DNA from: an uncultured Lachnospiraceae bacterium
GTDB lineage: Bacteria > Bacillota > Clostridia > Lachnospirales > Lachnospiraceae
Assembly: GCA_910587095.1 (NCBI GenBank)
Contig: CAJUMJ010000041.1
Location: 1 to 64,000, forward strand
DNA: 64,000 nucleotides
Direction of reading: 5' to 3'
In this document: positions 24,714 to 33,132 of the stretch, one piece after another
How the letters are laid out: every line of letters starts with the position of its first letter
How positions within the stretch are numbered: position 1 is the first letter of the stretch
Translations under genes and position numbers: made by a program
Notes under the pieces: generated by a model
Databases searched by the model: none
Told to the model about the DNA's origin: nothing
What the model saw: only the letters and a program-made list of their open reading frames with translations

Positions 24714-24844
24714 GTCACAGCTTTGCTGTGACTCAAATCAGCGCGGAGAATGCCGTATTTCAGGCATTCTCCTGCGTGAAACATAGTACTTCCCCGCGAA
24801 ATGCCCTCTGGCATGAGCGGCTAGAAGTACTTTTCACGCTATGT
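24714..24844. repeat. Compound palindromic intergenic repeat, copy A
   Basis: It contains GTCACAG/CTGTGAC (24714-24732), then GGAGAATGCC/GGCATTCTCC (24745-24772), then AGTACTTC/GAAGTACT enclosing CCGC-rich hairpins, closed by GTGAA/TTCAC. The same order of modules appears at 45751-45897 and in shortened form at 58931-59008. It fills the gap between the spermidine-synthase-like gene and the upstream SPOCS gene. Confidence 0.75.
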
Positions 24845-24938
24845 CTTCCAGTCTTTACTTTTACATAGTATATAGGATTCCCGCCCATTTTACAATCTTG
24901 ATTTTAAGTTCAGCCGCTGTCCTTTTCCTTTTCCAAAC

Positions 24939-26495
24939 CTAAATCCCGCCTTTGACCACCAATATTTTATCTCCGGCAGTGATCTCCTCAGTCGGCAGCT
25001 CATTGACCTCCTTGAGCTGCGCCACCGGCACATAGTACCGCTTTCCGATATCCCACAGCGTATCTCCCGGCCCGGCGACACAGATCACCATTCCGGGAAG
25101 GTCGCTCAGCTTATTTAAATCAAGCGGCTCCACTCTGATATCCGTGACCAGCTCCCGATTTTGGACGGCAAACACAATCACCTTAAACTGCAAGGCCGCT
25201 TTCACGTCCAGCTCGTCGCTGTCAAGCATGGTCACCGTCAACTGCTCTATGCTGCTTCGCATCTTGTAGACACAGGTAGGCAGAATATTTTCCGCCTCGA
25301 TCACATATTGGAACGGCAGCTCGTTTACCGTGGAATAGATGGCTTTCCCGCTGCCTCCGCTCAGATACAGCGTTGTCACAAGGAGCGTTCCCGACACGGC
25401 TACCCCGTTCTCCACGATGGTCTGCTCGTCAATCCGAATTTCCCCGTCGGAATGTATGAGCTGATACATCGGTATCTCCGGATTCTGAATCTGCACATGC
25501 TCCGCGATTTTACATTTTCCGCTGCCCGCCAGAAGAAGACTCTTGATTGGCATCTGCGTAGTCAAAGCCTGAATTTCCTTATCGACGCCGTAGACGTCCG
25601 AAATCACCTCCAGATTTTCTTCCTCGTAGAGATGGATATCCAGCTCCAGAACGGGTTCCACACAAAATACCCTCTCCTCCCCGTCAAAGTCCTGTCTGAC
25701 TTCCACGTTGCACTGCCCGAGACGGTATTGGATATCCGGGATCATGTTCTCGCGGCATCCATGGCACTCAATAATCCCGCTGAAAGGAACCGTATTTTCA
25801 TACCATTGCGTTCTGTCGTTATCTCCCTCCCCCTCATAGAGGAAAAATGCCCGCATCTCGCCCTGGATCGAAAGCTTCTCCTCCAACGCCTTAAATTCTA
25901 CATGATCAAATGAAATATGATGCCAGATGGTCTGGAAAATGTTCGGCAGATTGCCCGTCAGCTCAAGCTCCTCTTTCAGCCTGCAGATATCCTTTTTGTG
26001 GAGAGCCAGCTCCACCACAGGATAGACACATTTGCGATATTCCACGGGTTCTTCGTGATAGAGATCAACCGCCGTCTCGCACTCTATCTGCTCCTCCCGT
26101 TCCAAGGTGATGGAGACTACCGCCTGTACACTGAATTTGCGCGAGTTAATCAGTCCCACCGTCAAATCCTCAATCCAGCAGTCAGCCAGGATCGTGTCTC
26201 CGTTTCCCGCGCCTTCCATATTCAGTTTTTCCTCAAAAGGGATCACCGCTTCCATGCTGGCGCACATCCCCTCCATATCCGTCAGATATAGAATGGATAC
26301 CACCAGTTTCCCTTTCAGGCTGACCACATTTTCGCCGGGACGTATCTCCTCCAAAATAACCTCGCCTTTACTGCTCAGCAAATAATTAGCGTCCAGCTTG
26401 TTATCTGAAATATTTACGTCTTCTTCCAATACCATCTGCGTTGCGGCTCTGCCGTTTATCTGGTCCATATGTATCTTTTTCTTCACCAATTCCAC
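24939..26495 (-). CDS. SPOCS-domain (DUF3794) protein with C-terminal LysM
   Basis: This 518-aa protein begins MELVKKKIHMDQINGRAATQ. It contains repeated SPOCS/DUF3794 units (for example KGEVILEEIRPGENVVSLKGKL near 50 and matching strands near 380) and ends with a LysM motif (PGDTLWDIGKRYYVPVAQLKEVN...GDKILVV, about 470-515). Proteins with these domains are associated with the spore coat or cortex in Bacillus and Clostridium. LysM would bind peptidoglycan of cortex or germ cell wall. There is no signal peptide, consistent with synthesis in the mother cell. The start is GTG with GGAGG eight bases upstream. Confidence 0.85.
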   Translation of the reverse strand: MELVKKKIHMDQINGRAATQMVLEEDVNISDNKLDANYLLSSKGEVILEEIRPGENVVSLKGKLVVSILYLTDMEGMCASMEAVIPFEEKLNMEGAGNGDTILADCWIEDLTVGLINSRKFSVQAVVSITLEREEQIECETAVDLYHEEPVEYRKCVYPVVELALHKKDICRLKEELELTGNLPNIFQTIWHHISFDHVEFKALEEKLSIQGEMRAFFLYEGEGDNDRTQWYENTVPFSGIIECHGCRENMIPDIQYRLGQCNVEVRQDFDGEERVFCVEPVLELDIHLYEEENLEVISDVYGVDKEIQALTTQMPIKSLLLAGSGKCKIAEHVQIQNPEIPMYQLIHSDGEIRIDEQTIVENGVAVSGTLLVTTLYLSGGSGKAIYSTVNELPFQYVIEAENILPTCVYKMRSSIEQLTVTMLDSDELDVKAALQFKVIVFAVQNRELVTDIRVEPLDLNKLSDLPGMVICVAGPGDTLWDIGKRYYVPVAQLKEVNELPTEEITAGDKILVVKGGI

Positions 26496-26584
26496 AAAAA
26501 TGCCCTCCCTGCGTGTAATTACTATAAATCTATGCGGGAGGACATGCGGATATGTTTATATATTCATAATTTTCGGCGGTCACC

Positions 26585-27487
26585 TCACTCTACGGCACCG
26601 ATCAGCTCCGTGACGTTCTCGATCCCATATTGTTTCATATATTTTTCGATTCCCTCTATCACCTCCACGGTCGCATAGGGATTGGCAAAATTCATCGCGC
26701 CCACCGCCACGGCACTGGCGCCCGCCAGCAAAAACTCGACGGCGTCCTCCGCGCTCGCGATACCACCCATGCCGATAACCGGAATTTTCACCGCCCGGGC
26801 CGTCTGATAAACCATTCGCACGGCCACCGGCTTGATCGCCGGGCCGGACATGCCGCCGGTCTTGTTTGCCAGCACGAACTTTTTCCTGTGGATATCAATC
26901 TTCATGCCCGTGATGGTGTTGATCATGGAGAGCGCGTCCGCGCCTGCCGCCTCCGCCGCTTTTGCCATCTCCGTAATATCCGTCACGTTGGGACTCAGCT
27001 TCATAATCACCGGCTGCTTCGCTTTTTTCTTAATCCGGGACGTGATGTCATAAAGCGAATCCGCCTTTTGTCCGAAAGCGATCGCCCCCTCCTTCACGTT
27101 GGGACAGGAGACGTTGATCTCCAACATGGAGACAGGCGCGTCAGAGAGACGTTCCACCACCTCCAGATAATCTTCTATTGTTTTTCCGCAGACATTAACT
27201 ATGACATTTGTGTCATAGTTCTCCAGAAAGGGAATATCTCTCTTCATAAAGACGTCGATACCAGGATTTTGCAAACCGATGGCATTCAGCATACCGCCAT
27301 ACACTTCCGCCACCCGGGGCGTCGGATTGCCCTCCCAAGGTACGTTGGCAACTCCCTTCGTCACCACGGCCCCCAACTTATTCAGATCCACAAAGTCGCT
27401 GTATTCCATACCGGAACCAAAAGTGCCGGACGCCGTCATAACAGGATTTTTAAAAGTTATCCCCGCAATTTTTACTTCCGTATTCAT
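26585..27487 (-). CDS. pyrD: Dihydroorotate dehydrogenase B, catalytic subunit
   Basis: This 300-aa FMN enzyme oxidises dihydroorotate to orotate in pyrimidine synthesis. Motifs: VMTASGTFGSG near the N-terminus, EINVSCPNVKEGAIAFG with the catalytic Cys typical of the class 1B type, KLSPNVTDI, NTITGMKID and IPVIGMGGIASAEDAVEFLLAGA. Its ATG overlaps the pyrK stop by four bases, so the heterotetramer subunits are translationally coupled. It is the last gene of the EamA-ogt-pyrK-pyrD operon. Confidence 0.96.
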   Translation of the reverse strand: MNTEVKIAGITFKNPVMTASGTFGSGMEYSDFVDLNKLGAVVTKGVANVPWEGNPTPRVAEVYGGMLNAIGLQNPGIDVFMKRDIPFLENYDTNVIVNVCGKTIEDYLEVVERLSDAPVSMLEINVSCPNVKEGAIAFGQKADSLYDITSRIKKKAKQPVIMKLSPNVTDITEMAKAAEAAGADALSMINTITGMKIDIHRKKFVLANKTGGMSGPAIKPVAVRMVYQTARAVKIPVIGMGGIASAEDAVEFLLAGASAVAVGAMNFANPYATVEVIEGIEKYMKQYGIENVTELIGAVE

Positions 27488-28260
27488 ATATCCACCTCCC
27501 TCGCTTCAAAAACCGGTCCTTCCGTGCAGATCCGGGCATTGTGTACATGGGAGTGGGAATCCACCTTTGTCGTCCGGCATACGCATCCAAGGCACGCGCC
27601 CACACCGCAGGCCATACGTTCTTCCAGGGAAATATACGCTTCGGTTCCGTTATCCTGCGCAAATTTCTTAATTGCGCGAAGCATCGGCATCGGCCCGCAA
27701 GCCATAATCACATCCGCATGGAGGGAATGAACTTTGATGATATCCATCACATTGCCTTTCGTCCCCACACTTCCGTCCTCAGTTGCTACATAGACATCTC
27801 CGTACCTGGCCAGATCCTCCTCCAAAAAAAGATCCTTATTCCGATACCCCAGGAGGATTTGTTTCTTACCTTCTATCTCTTTCGCAAGTTCCATCATGGG
27901 CGGAATACCAATCCCGCCGCCCATCAAAAATACCTTCTTCCCCTTCGCCTTATCGAGAGGAAAACCGTTTCCCAGCACGCCCAAAATTTCCAGCGTATCT
28001 CCCGCCCTGCATGTGGAAAACTCCGCCGTTCCCTTTCCCGCCACACGGTACACCAACCGCAGCCTTCCCTTTTCCCTGTCCGTCTCGCAAATGCTGATGG
28101 GTCTTGGGAGAAGCGTGCTCTCACCATGCGGATACACCGCCACAAACTGCCCCGGGTGGGCATACTTCGTAAGCTTCGTCTCAAGCCAGAGATCAAAGAT
28201 CTGCTCGCCTATCTGTCTTTGCGATATTACCGTCGCCGCCGCTTTTCTCTTCTGCGCCAT
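27484..28260 (-). CDS. pyrK: Dihydroorotate dehydrogenase B, electron-transfer subunit
   Basis: This 258-aa protein carries electrons from PyrD to NAD through FAD and a 2Fe-2S cluster. FAD site: LLPRPISICETDREKG; nucleotide site: VFLMGGGIGIPPMMELAKEI; cluster cysteines at the C-terminus in MACGVGACLGCVCRT plus a later Cys (RICTEGPVF). The gene begins 21 bases after ogt and overlaps pyrD. The NAD-linked type fits an anaerobe. Confidence 0.95.
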   Translation of the reverse strand: MAQKRKAAATVISQRQIGEQIFDLWLETKLTKYAHPGQFVAVYPHGESTLLPRPISICETDREKGRLRLVYRVAGKGTAEFSTCRAGDTLEILGVLGNGFPLDKAKGKKVFLMGGGIGIPPMMELAKEIEGKKQILLGYRNKDLFLEEDLARYGDVYVATEDGSVGTKGNVMDIIKVHSLHADVIMACGPMPMLRAIKKFAQDNGTEAYISLEERMACGVGACLGCVCRTTKVDSHSHVHNARICTEGPVFEAREVDI

Positions 28261-28281
28261 ATAAGGTTCCTTTCTGGTTGA

Positions 28282-28830
28282 TCATTGTTCATCCGCAGTA
28301 CAAACTCGATTCCGCTTCGTTTCTTCTAAATTATAACATGCTTTTCTTTCCATGGCGAGGAGCCATTTCTTCTTTTCAAGGCCCCCGGCATATCCGGTCA
28401 GGCTGCCGTCTGTCCCTACGACCCTGTGGCATGGGATGATCAGGGAGATGGGATTGTGGGCGACGGCATTTCCTACCGCCTGCGCCGACATTGATGAAAT
28501 CCCTCTGTTTTTCGCAATTCCCATCGCAATTTCCGCGTAGGTTGTCGTCTGTCCGAAGGAAATCGCAAGCATCGCTTCCCATACTTCCCGCTGGAAGGAA
28601 GTTCCTTTCAGTGTCAGCGGCGGCGTAAAGTCCGGTTTCTTTCCGCTAAAATATAAATCCAGCCATACTCCCGTCCGTTCAAAAACAGGCAGATTCTTCT
28701 CTTCATGATCCCGATCAAGTTTGGCCGCAAAATACTTCTGCCCCTCAAACCATAATCCCGTCAAAGCTTGTCCGTCAGCGGCAAGGAAGATCCTGCCGAG
28801 GGGCGAGTCATAGCCATACGTATACTCCAT
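28282..28830 (-). CDS. ogt: Methylated-DNA--protein-cysteine methyltransferase
   Basis: This 182-aa protein removes alkyl groups from O6-alkylguanine by suicidal transfer to its cysteine. The active-site segment is NPISLIIPCHRVVGTDGSLTGYAGG, with the helix-turn-helix region TTYAEIAMGIAKNRG before it. It has a short N-terminal domain as in Ogt. It sits between the EamA gene and pyrK on the same strand, closely spaced; there is no obvious functional link to pyrimidine synthesis. Confidence 0.93.
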   Translation of the reverse strand: MEYTYGYDSPLGRIFLAADGQALTGLWFEGQKYFAAKLDRDHEEKNLPVFERTGVWLDLYFSGKKPDFTPPLTLKGTSFQREVWEAMLAISFGQTTTYAEIAMGIAKNRGISSMSAQAVGNAVAHNPISLIIPCHRVVGTDGSLTGYAGGLEKKKWLLAMERKACYNLEETKRNRVCTADEQ

Positions 28831-28863
28831 CTGAATTTCCTCCTTTTTGCCGTCAGACAGTTT

Positions 28864-29283
28864 TCAAATCACCATAACCAATGTCCCCGCACCGATCAGT
28901 ACACAGCCAACCAATGACCTTGCGGTAAACTCCTCGTGAAGAAACACAAAGGCCAGTACAAGGGTGATCACCACGCTCAGCTTGTCGATCGGCACCACTT
29001 TAGACGCTTCTCCCATCTGCAGCGCCCGATAATAGCAGAGCCATGACGCGCCGGTTGCCAGCCCGGATAGAATCAGGAACGTCCAGCTTTTTCTGCTGAT
29101 CTGCGTTATTGCGCCCTGCGTATTCGTCAAAAACACCATCCCCCACGCCATAATAACAACCACGACCGTCCGTATCGCCGTTGCCAGATTGGAATTAACG
29201 CCCTCTATGCCGATTTTGGCCAGTATAGAAGTCAACGCCGCAAACACCGCGGACAAAATTGCAAATAAAAACCACATATTCAT
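28864..29283 (-). CDS. Single-domain EamA/DMT transporter
   Basis: This 139-aa protein of about five hydrophobic helices equals one EamA repeat (LFAILSAVFAALTSILAKIG ... FLHEEFTARSLVGCVLIGAGTLVMV). The conserved KLSVVITLVLAFVFLHE segment is typical of drug/metabolite-superfamily carriers. Such half-size members work as dimers. Substrate unknown. It starts the operon with ogt, pyrK and pyrD. A MITE-like repeat lies 21 bases upstream of its start, so that element could affect its promoter. Confidence 0.85.
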   Translation of the reverse strand: MNMWFLFAILSAVFAALTSILAKIGIEGVNSNLATAIRTVVVVIMAWGMVFLTNTQGAITQISRKSWTFLILSGLATGASWLCYYRALQMGEASKVVPIDKLSVVITLVLAFVFLHEEFTARSLVGCVLIGAGTLVMVI

Positions 29284-29303
29284 TCACCTCCACTTCATTT
29301 ATA

Positions 29304-29464
29304 TGTGCTCTCGGAGTCTCTTTGTGCCTGATTTTGTGAGATGATTTTTTGTTAGATGTGCATAAATTTATGAGGCGTACGTGGAACGTACGTTGATTAA
29401 ATTTTTGTGCATATGGCGGAAAATCTGCCACAAAGGCAGGTGCAAAAGAGATTCCGAGAGTACA
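29304..29464. mobile_element. 161-bp MITE-like element, copy 1
   Basis: Terminal inverted repeats of about 27 bases bound it (29304-29330 and 29437-29464: TGTGCTCTCGGAGTCTC... and its complement). It differs from copy 2 at only 5 of 161 positions. The flanks TTTATA occur on both sides (29298-29303 and 29465-29470), consistent with a target duplication. Internal arms CATAAATTTA/TAAATTTTTG and CGTACGTGGAACGTACG make the whole unit a long hairpin. It carries no gene. Confidence 0.8.
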
Positions 29465-29824
29465 TTTATATAGATATGCTGTCCCATTTGCCGCCGCATT
29501 ATAAATGATATGAAAACTCTGAATACGCAATCGCCGGATTTTACTCTTGCGTTCGCCTTGCATACTTTCCATTCAGATTTTGAAAGCGGTTTTCCGGTCA
29601 AAATTCACTTTATTCGCTACAGAATAAACTTATTATCAATTTTTATGTAATTACTTTCCATATTTTATGCGGTACGTTTACTTTACTTTTTTCTACATTA
29701 AAATGCGCTACAGTAAAAATATTACAAAATTTTTTAGAAACATGATGGCATGCGGACTCCTTACAAGGTCTGCTCTACTTTCAGAGAAGGACTGAAGCAC
29801 CTTTGCTTTGGCATGGAGAAAACT
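29465..29824. other. AT-rich intergenic region before the XRE gene
   Basis: No credible gene is present between the MITE and the regulator. The stretch 29600-29740 is very AT-rich with repeated words such as GCTACAGAATAA/GCTACAGTAAAA and GTTTACTTTAC, which may be promoter and operator sequence of the XRE gene. Composition differs from the flanking housekeeping genes. Confidence 0.4.
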
Positions 29825-30184
29825 ATGGAATTTGGTGAATTTCTGGCTAAACTGCGAAAAGAAAAAGGTTTCCTGCAAAAAGAAATTGCTGCATATCTGA
29901 ACGTGACTGTGGCAACTGTTTCCAACTATGAAAAGGGCGTACATACACCTGATCTCAATACGCTCATCAAACTCGCGGATTTTTTCGACGTATCCACGGA
30001 TTTCCTTTTACAGCGAACCGGATACCGTGCGAGCATCAACACATTGAACAAACAACTTTCCGCCGACTATACCGTCAGCGATCTTTTGAATACTACGCTG
30101 GAATTGGATCGCCGCAACACTGCCGCTCTTTTGGATTACTATGAGTTGCTGACACTCAGGAATTCCGTCAATCGCGTAACATAG
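29825..30184 (+). CDS. XRE-family HTH transcriptional regulator
   Basis: This 119-aa DNA-binding protein has an HTH in residues 1-65 (LAKLRKEKGFLQKEIAAYL, VTVATVSNYEKGVHTPDLNTLI, then LADFFDVSTDFLL) and a C-terminal helical segment (LLNTTLELDRRNTAALLDYYELL). The start is ATG 29825 with GGAG nearby (ATGGAGAAAACTATG); an in-frame ATG at 29813 lies inside that ribosome binding site. It is flanked on both sides by 161-bp MITE-like elements and lies between two pyrimidine gene groups on the other strand. Target unknown; autoregulation is usual for the family. Confidence 0.85.
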   Translation: MEFGEFLAKLRKEKGFLQKEIAAYLNVTVATVSNYEKGVHTPDLNTLIKLADFFDVSTDFLLQRTGYRASINTLNKQLSADYTVSDLLNTTLELDRRNTAALLDYYELLTLRNSVNRVT

Positions 30185-30220
30185 GTAAAATCAAAAACTC
30201 TGACCACCTTTACATCAAGA

Positions 30221-30381
30221 TGTACTCTCGGAGTCTCTTTGTGCCTGATTTTGTGAGATGATTTTTTGTCAGATGTGCATAAATTTATGAGGCGTACGCG
30301 GAACGTACGTTGATTAAATTTATGTGCATATGGCGGAAAATCTGCCACAAGGGCAGGTGCAAAAGAGATTCCGAGAGTACA
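30221..30381. mobile_element. 161-bp MITE-like element, copy 2
   Basis: Same length and orientation as copy 1, with terminal inverted repeats TGTACTCTCGGAGTCTC... and its complement. The flanks TCAAGA (left) and TCAAGC (right) form an imperfect target duplication different from that of copy 1, so the two arose by separate insertions or one was copied into a new target. The internal palindrome CATAAATTTA/TAAATTTATG is perfect here. Confidence 0.8.
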
Positions 30382-30439
30382 TCAAGCGGCGGGATCGACA
30401 ATTTACCAATATTCCGACCGCTCTTTTAGTCTGCTCTTA

Positions 30440-31735
30440 TCAAGAGAATTTTTCAATATCCCCATGTGCGGCCTTCCCGCCGCATATGGTGTAACTGACC
30501 ACTCCCGGCATCCTCTCCCCCACGAAAGGCGAGTTCGCGGCCTTGGACACAAAATCCTTGACCACCCACTCCTTTTTCGGGTCAAACACCACCAGATCCG
30601 CAGGTCCCCCCTCTTTCAGATAGCCCGCGTCGAGATGATACAGTTTTGCGGGGGCAAGACTCATCTTCTCAATCAGCTCCATCATGGAAAGATACCCCTT
30701 GTCCACCAATTCCCGGATGCCAAGGGAAAGAGCCGTCTCCAGCCCGATAATGCCGCTGGGCGCCTCGGTGATCGGTTTTGCCTTTTCCTCCGCGCTGTGG
30801 GGCGCGTGATCCGTGGCAATCATGCCGATGGTTCCGTCCCGCAGCCCCTCTATAATCGCCATACGATCCGCCTCCTCCCGCAGGGGCGGATTCATCTTCG
30901 CAAGCGTCCCATGCTCTATCACCGCCTCCTCCGTCAGAGTAAAATGATGAGGAGTCGCCTCCGCGAAGACGTGACCGCTCTCTTTTTTCGCCTGCCGCAC
31001 CAGCTCCACGGCCTCCTTCGTGCTGATATGCTGGACACAAAGATCCGCCCCTTCCTCTGCCGCGATCCGCAGATCCCGCTCCACCAGGGAGATTTCCGCC
31101 TCTCTGGGCGATCCGCCTATCCCGTAAAATGCCGCGGCCTTCTTTGCATTCACGCCGTTGTTTTTTATAAAGGCCGGGTTTTCCTCATGTAAGCTGACCG
31201 GTTTTTTGCACTTCGCCGCCCTCCGAAGCGCCGTCCGAAGCAATGTTTCGTCCATCAGCGCAACGCCGTCGTCCGTAAAACCTGCAGCCCCCTGTTCGCT
31301 AAGCGCCTCCATGTCTGTTAATTCTTTTCCCTGCAGCCCTTTCGTCACATTGGCGCAGGTGTAAACACGGATCCCCGTCTCCCTCCCCTTATCCAGCACA
31401 TAGGAAAGAGTCTCCTTATTATCTACCGGCGGTTTCGTATTTGCCATCAGCACCACGGAAGTAAAACCGCCTTTTGCCGCAGCCGCAGCCCCGGTATGGA
31501 TATCCTCCTTGTGGGTAAATCCGGGATCCCGGAAATGCACATGCACATCCACTAACCCCGGAGCAACAATCTGACCGTTTAAGTCAATTTCCTTGCAGGA
31601 AGCCGCACAAGCCGCCTGCTCTCCACAGAGCGCGATCCTGACAATTCTCCCGATCCTTGTGTCAATCAAAATATCCCTGTATCCTTCCTCTTTCGATAAA
31701 GGATCTATCATATATCCGTTTCTTAAATACAACAT
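30440..31735 (-). CDS. pyrC: Dihydroorotase
   Basis: This 431-aa zinc amidohydrolase cyclises carbamoyl-aspartate in pyrimidine synthesis. The metal site His pair is in VDVHVHFRDPGFTHKEDIHTGAAAAAKGG; further metal ligands appear in SLHEE, EATPHHFTLTEE and the catalytic Asp in MIATDHAPHSAEEK. This is the class I (PyrC-type of Gram-positives) length. The start at 31735 follows AAGGATG. PyrD/PyrK lie 3 kb downstream, separated by the MITE/XRE insert, suggesting an interrupted pyrimidine region. Confidence 0.95.
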   Translation of the reverse strand: MLYLRNGYMIDPLSKEEGYRDILIDTRIGRIVRIALCGEQAACAASCKEIDLNGQIVAPGLVDVHVHFRDPGFTHKEDIHTGAAAAAKGGFTSVVLMANTKPPVDNKETLSYVLDKGRETGIRVYTCANVTKGLQGKELTDMEALSEQGAAGFTDDGVALMDETLLRTALRRAAKCKKPVSLHEENPAFIKNNGVNAKKAAAFYGIGGSPREAEISLVERDLRIAAEEGADLCVQHISTKEAVELVRQAKKESGHVFAEATPHHFTLTEEAVIEHGTLAKMNPPLREEADRMAIIEGLRDGTIGMIATDHAPHSAEEKAKPITEAPSGIIGLETALSLGIRELVDKGYLSMMELIEKMSLAPAKLYHLDAGYLKEGGPADLVVFDPKKEWVVKDFVSKAANSPFVGERMPGVVSYTICGGKAAHGDIEKFS

Positions 31736-31794
31736 ATTTTCATCCTTTCCGTAATCCTGCTCTATCCCCGCATTACTCCAAATGTAATTGCCGC

Positions 31795-32226
31795 CTACTC
31801 GAACACCACCGGCTTCTGCGAAAACTCCATCTTCACTACCACATAAGGATAGCTTTCCACCGGCTTGCTCTTCTCCTCAGGCGAGGGCCCGATCAAATTT
31901 GTGTCGATATAGACAGCGTTTGCCGTCTCGTAAAGATCATTCACCGCAATGCTGTACCCGCCTGTCTGCTGCGTCCCGTATCCCACGCAGATATAGAGAA
32001 AGCCCTGGTCTTCAAATGTCAGCTTGAAGGTATCCTCCTTGCGCTCCTCAATCTTCGCAAGCAGCTCCTCCGGTATGTTGTCCTCCGCTATCACCGTGTA
32101 TTCCAAGTCCTTGATCTTCTCCATAGGATCCTGTTGTTTACCGCAGGCATACACTCCCATGCACAGCAGACAGACCAGGCAAACGCCAAGGAATCTCCTC
32201 TCAAACTCTGCAAAAGCATTTCTCAT
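31795..32226 (-). CDS. PrcB-like lipoprotein
   Basis: The product is 143 aa: a hydrophobic signal with lipobox ending CMGVYACGK (Cys about 28), then a compact domain resembling the PrcB C-terminal family (FLYICVGYGTQQTGGYSIAVNDLYETANAVYI, SYPYVVVKME). In Treponema PrcB belongs to the dentilisin protease complex; clostridial homologues are small lipoproteins of unknown role. GGAGG sits five bases before the ATG at 32226. It lies 59 bases upstream of pyrC on the same strand, so it is probably co-transcribed. Confidence 0.75.
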   Translation of the reverse strand: MRNAFAEFERRFLGVCLVCLLCMGVYACGKQQDPMEKIKDLEYTVIAEDNIPEELLAKIEERKEDTFKLTFEDQGFLYICVGYGTQQTGGYSIAVNDLYETANAVYIDTNLIGPSPEEKSKPVESYPYVVVKMEFSQKPVVFE

Positions 32227-32349
32227 ATGAACCTCCACCTGAAGCATTTACGCTTATTATCTAATTTATTATGCGGAGGCATTGTCTATTCCTATAGAAT
32301 AATGCTATACTTATAACAAAATTTAGAAAAACACAGAGAGGTTATCCCT

Positions 32350-33084
32350 ATGATACGTCTGATATTAGTTGCCGCTTTCGTGATTCTGTTCCTGATTTTC
32401 AGCATTCCGATTCTGATCTTCGAATATTTCCTCGGAAAATATAATATGACAGCCAAAGATAAGAGTTCCCTTGCCATCGTCAACTGGGCTTTTCGCTGTG
32501 TTCTTTTTCTGTCAGGCGTTTCCGTCACGGTTCTCGGGGAGGAAAATGTTCCCCGGGACGTTCCGGTGCTTTACATCGGCAATCACCGCAGCTACTTTGA
32601 CATTGTCATGACTTATGTGCGCGTTCCCAGGTCCACGGGCTATATCGCGAAGATCGATATGCTGAAGGTGCCGCTCCTCTCAAGCTGGATGAAAAACCTG
32701 CACTGTCTCTTTCTTGACAGGAAAGATATCAAGCAGGGGATGAAAACAATTCTGGCCGCAGTGGAGAAAGTGAAATCGGGCGTCTCGATCTGTATTTTCC
32801 CGGAAGGAAGCCGCAGCACGGAGCCGGATGTCTTTCTCCCGTTCCACGGCGGCAGCTTCAAGATCGCGGAAAAATCAGACTGCCCCATCATCCCCATAAG
32901 CATCAACAATGCCGATCAGGTGTGGGAGGCGCATCTTCCGGCTATCAGGAAGACACACGTCGTCATCGAATACGGCGAGCCCATTTACATGAAAGACCTT
33001 GACAAAGAACAGAGACGCCACATCGACGACATGGTGCTGTCTGTTATCAAGGAAATGTATTTTAAAAATAAGAATCTCGTGTAA
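32350..33084 (+). CDS. plsC: 1-acyl-sn-glycerol-3-phosphate acyltransferase
   Basis: This 244-aa membrane enzyme makes phosphatidic acid from lysophosphatidic acid. An N-terminal helix (LILVAAFVILFLIFSIPILIF) precedes the acyltransferase domain: motif I GNHRSYFDIV (NHxxxxD), motif II LFLDRKDIKQG, motif III IFPEGSRSTEP, motif IV VIPISI. Length is typical. It is monocistronic on the + strand, convergent with the GH9-like gene, with a hairpin between. GAGAGG precedes the ATG. Confidence 0.92.
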   Translation: MIRLILVAAFVILFLIFSIPILIFEYFLGKYNMTAKDKSSLAIVNWAFRCVLFLSGVSVTVLGEENVPRDVPVLYIGNHRSYFDIVMTYVRVPRSTGYIAKIDMLKVPLLSSWMKNLHCLFLDRKDIKQGMKTILAAVEKVKSGVSICIFPEGSRSTEPDVFLPFHGGSFKIAEKSDCPIIPISINNADQVWEAHLPAIRKTHVVIEYGEPIYMKDLDKEQRRHIDDMVLSVIKEMYFKNKNLV

Positions 33085-33099
33085 GCTTATCTTTTATGT

Positions 33100-33125
33100 G
33101 GAGAATACCGCCCTCGGTATTCTCC
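33100..33125. terminator. Hairpin between convergent genes (GGAGAATACC type)
   Basis: GGAGAATACCG (33100-33110) pairs with CGGTATTCTCC (33115-33125). It sits between two convergent stop codons, so a bidirectional terminator is likely, though T-tracts are poor. The stem resembles the GGAGAATGCC hairpins elsewhere in the window. Confidence 0.55.
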
Positions 33126-33132
33126 AACGCTC

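Noticed and set aside
29195..29601. Small minus-strand frames inside the MITE copy 1 region
   Set aside because: They arise from the palindromic element, have near-copies in the second element, and carry no coding signature.
29304..30381. CRISPR repeats
   Set aside because: There are only two repeats of 161 bp with inverted ends and a gene between; no short regular repeat-spacer pattern occurs anywhere in the window.
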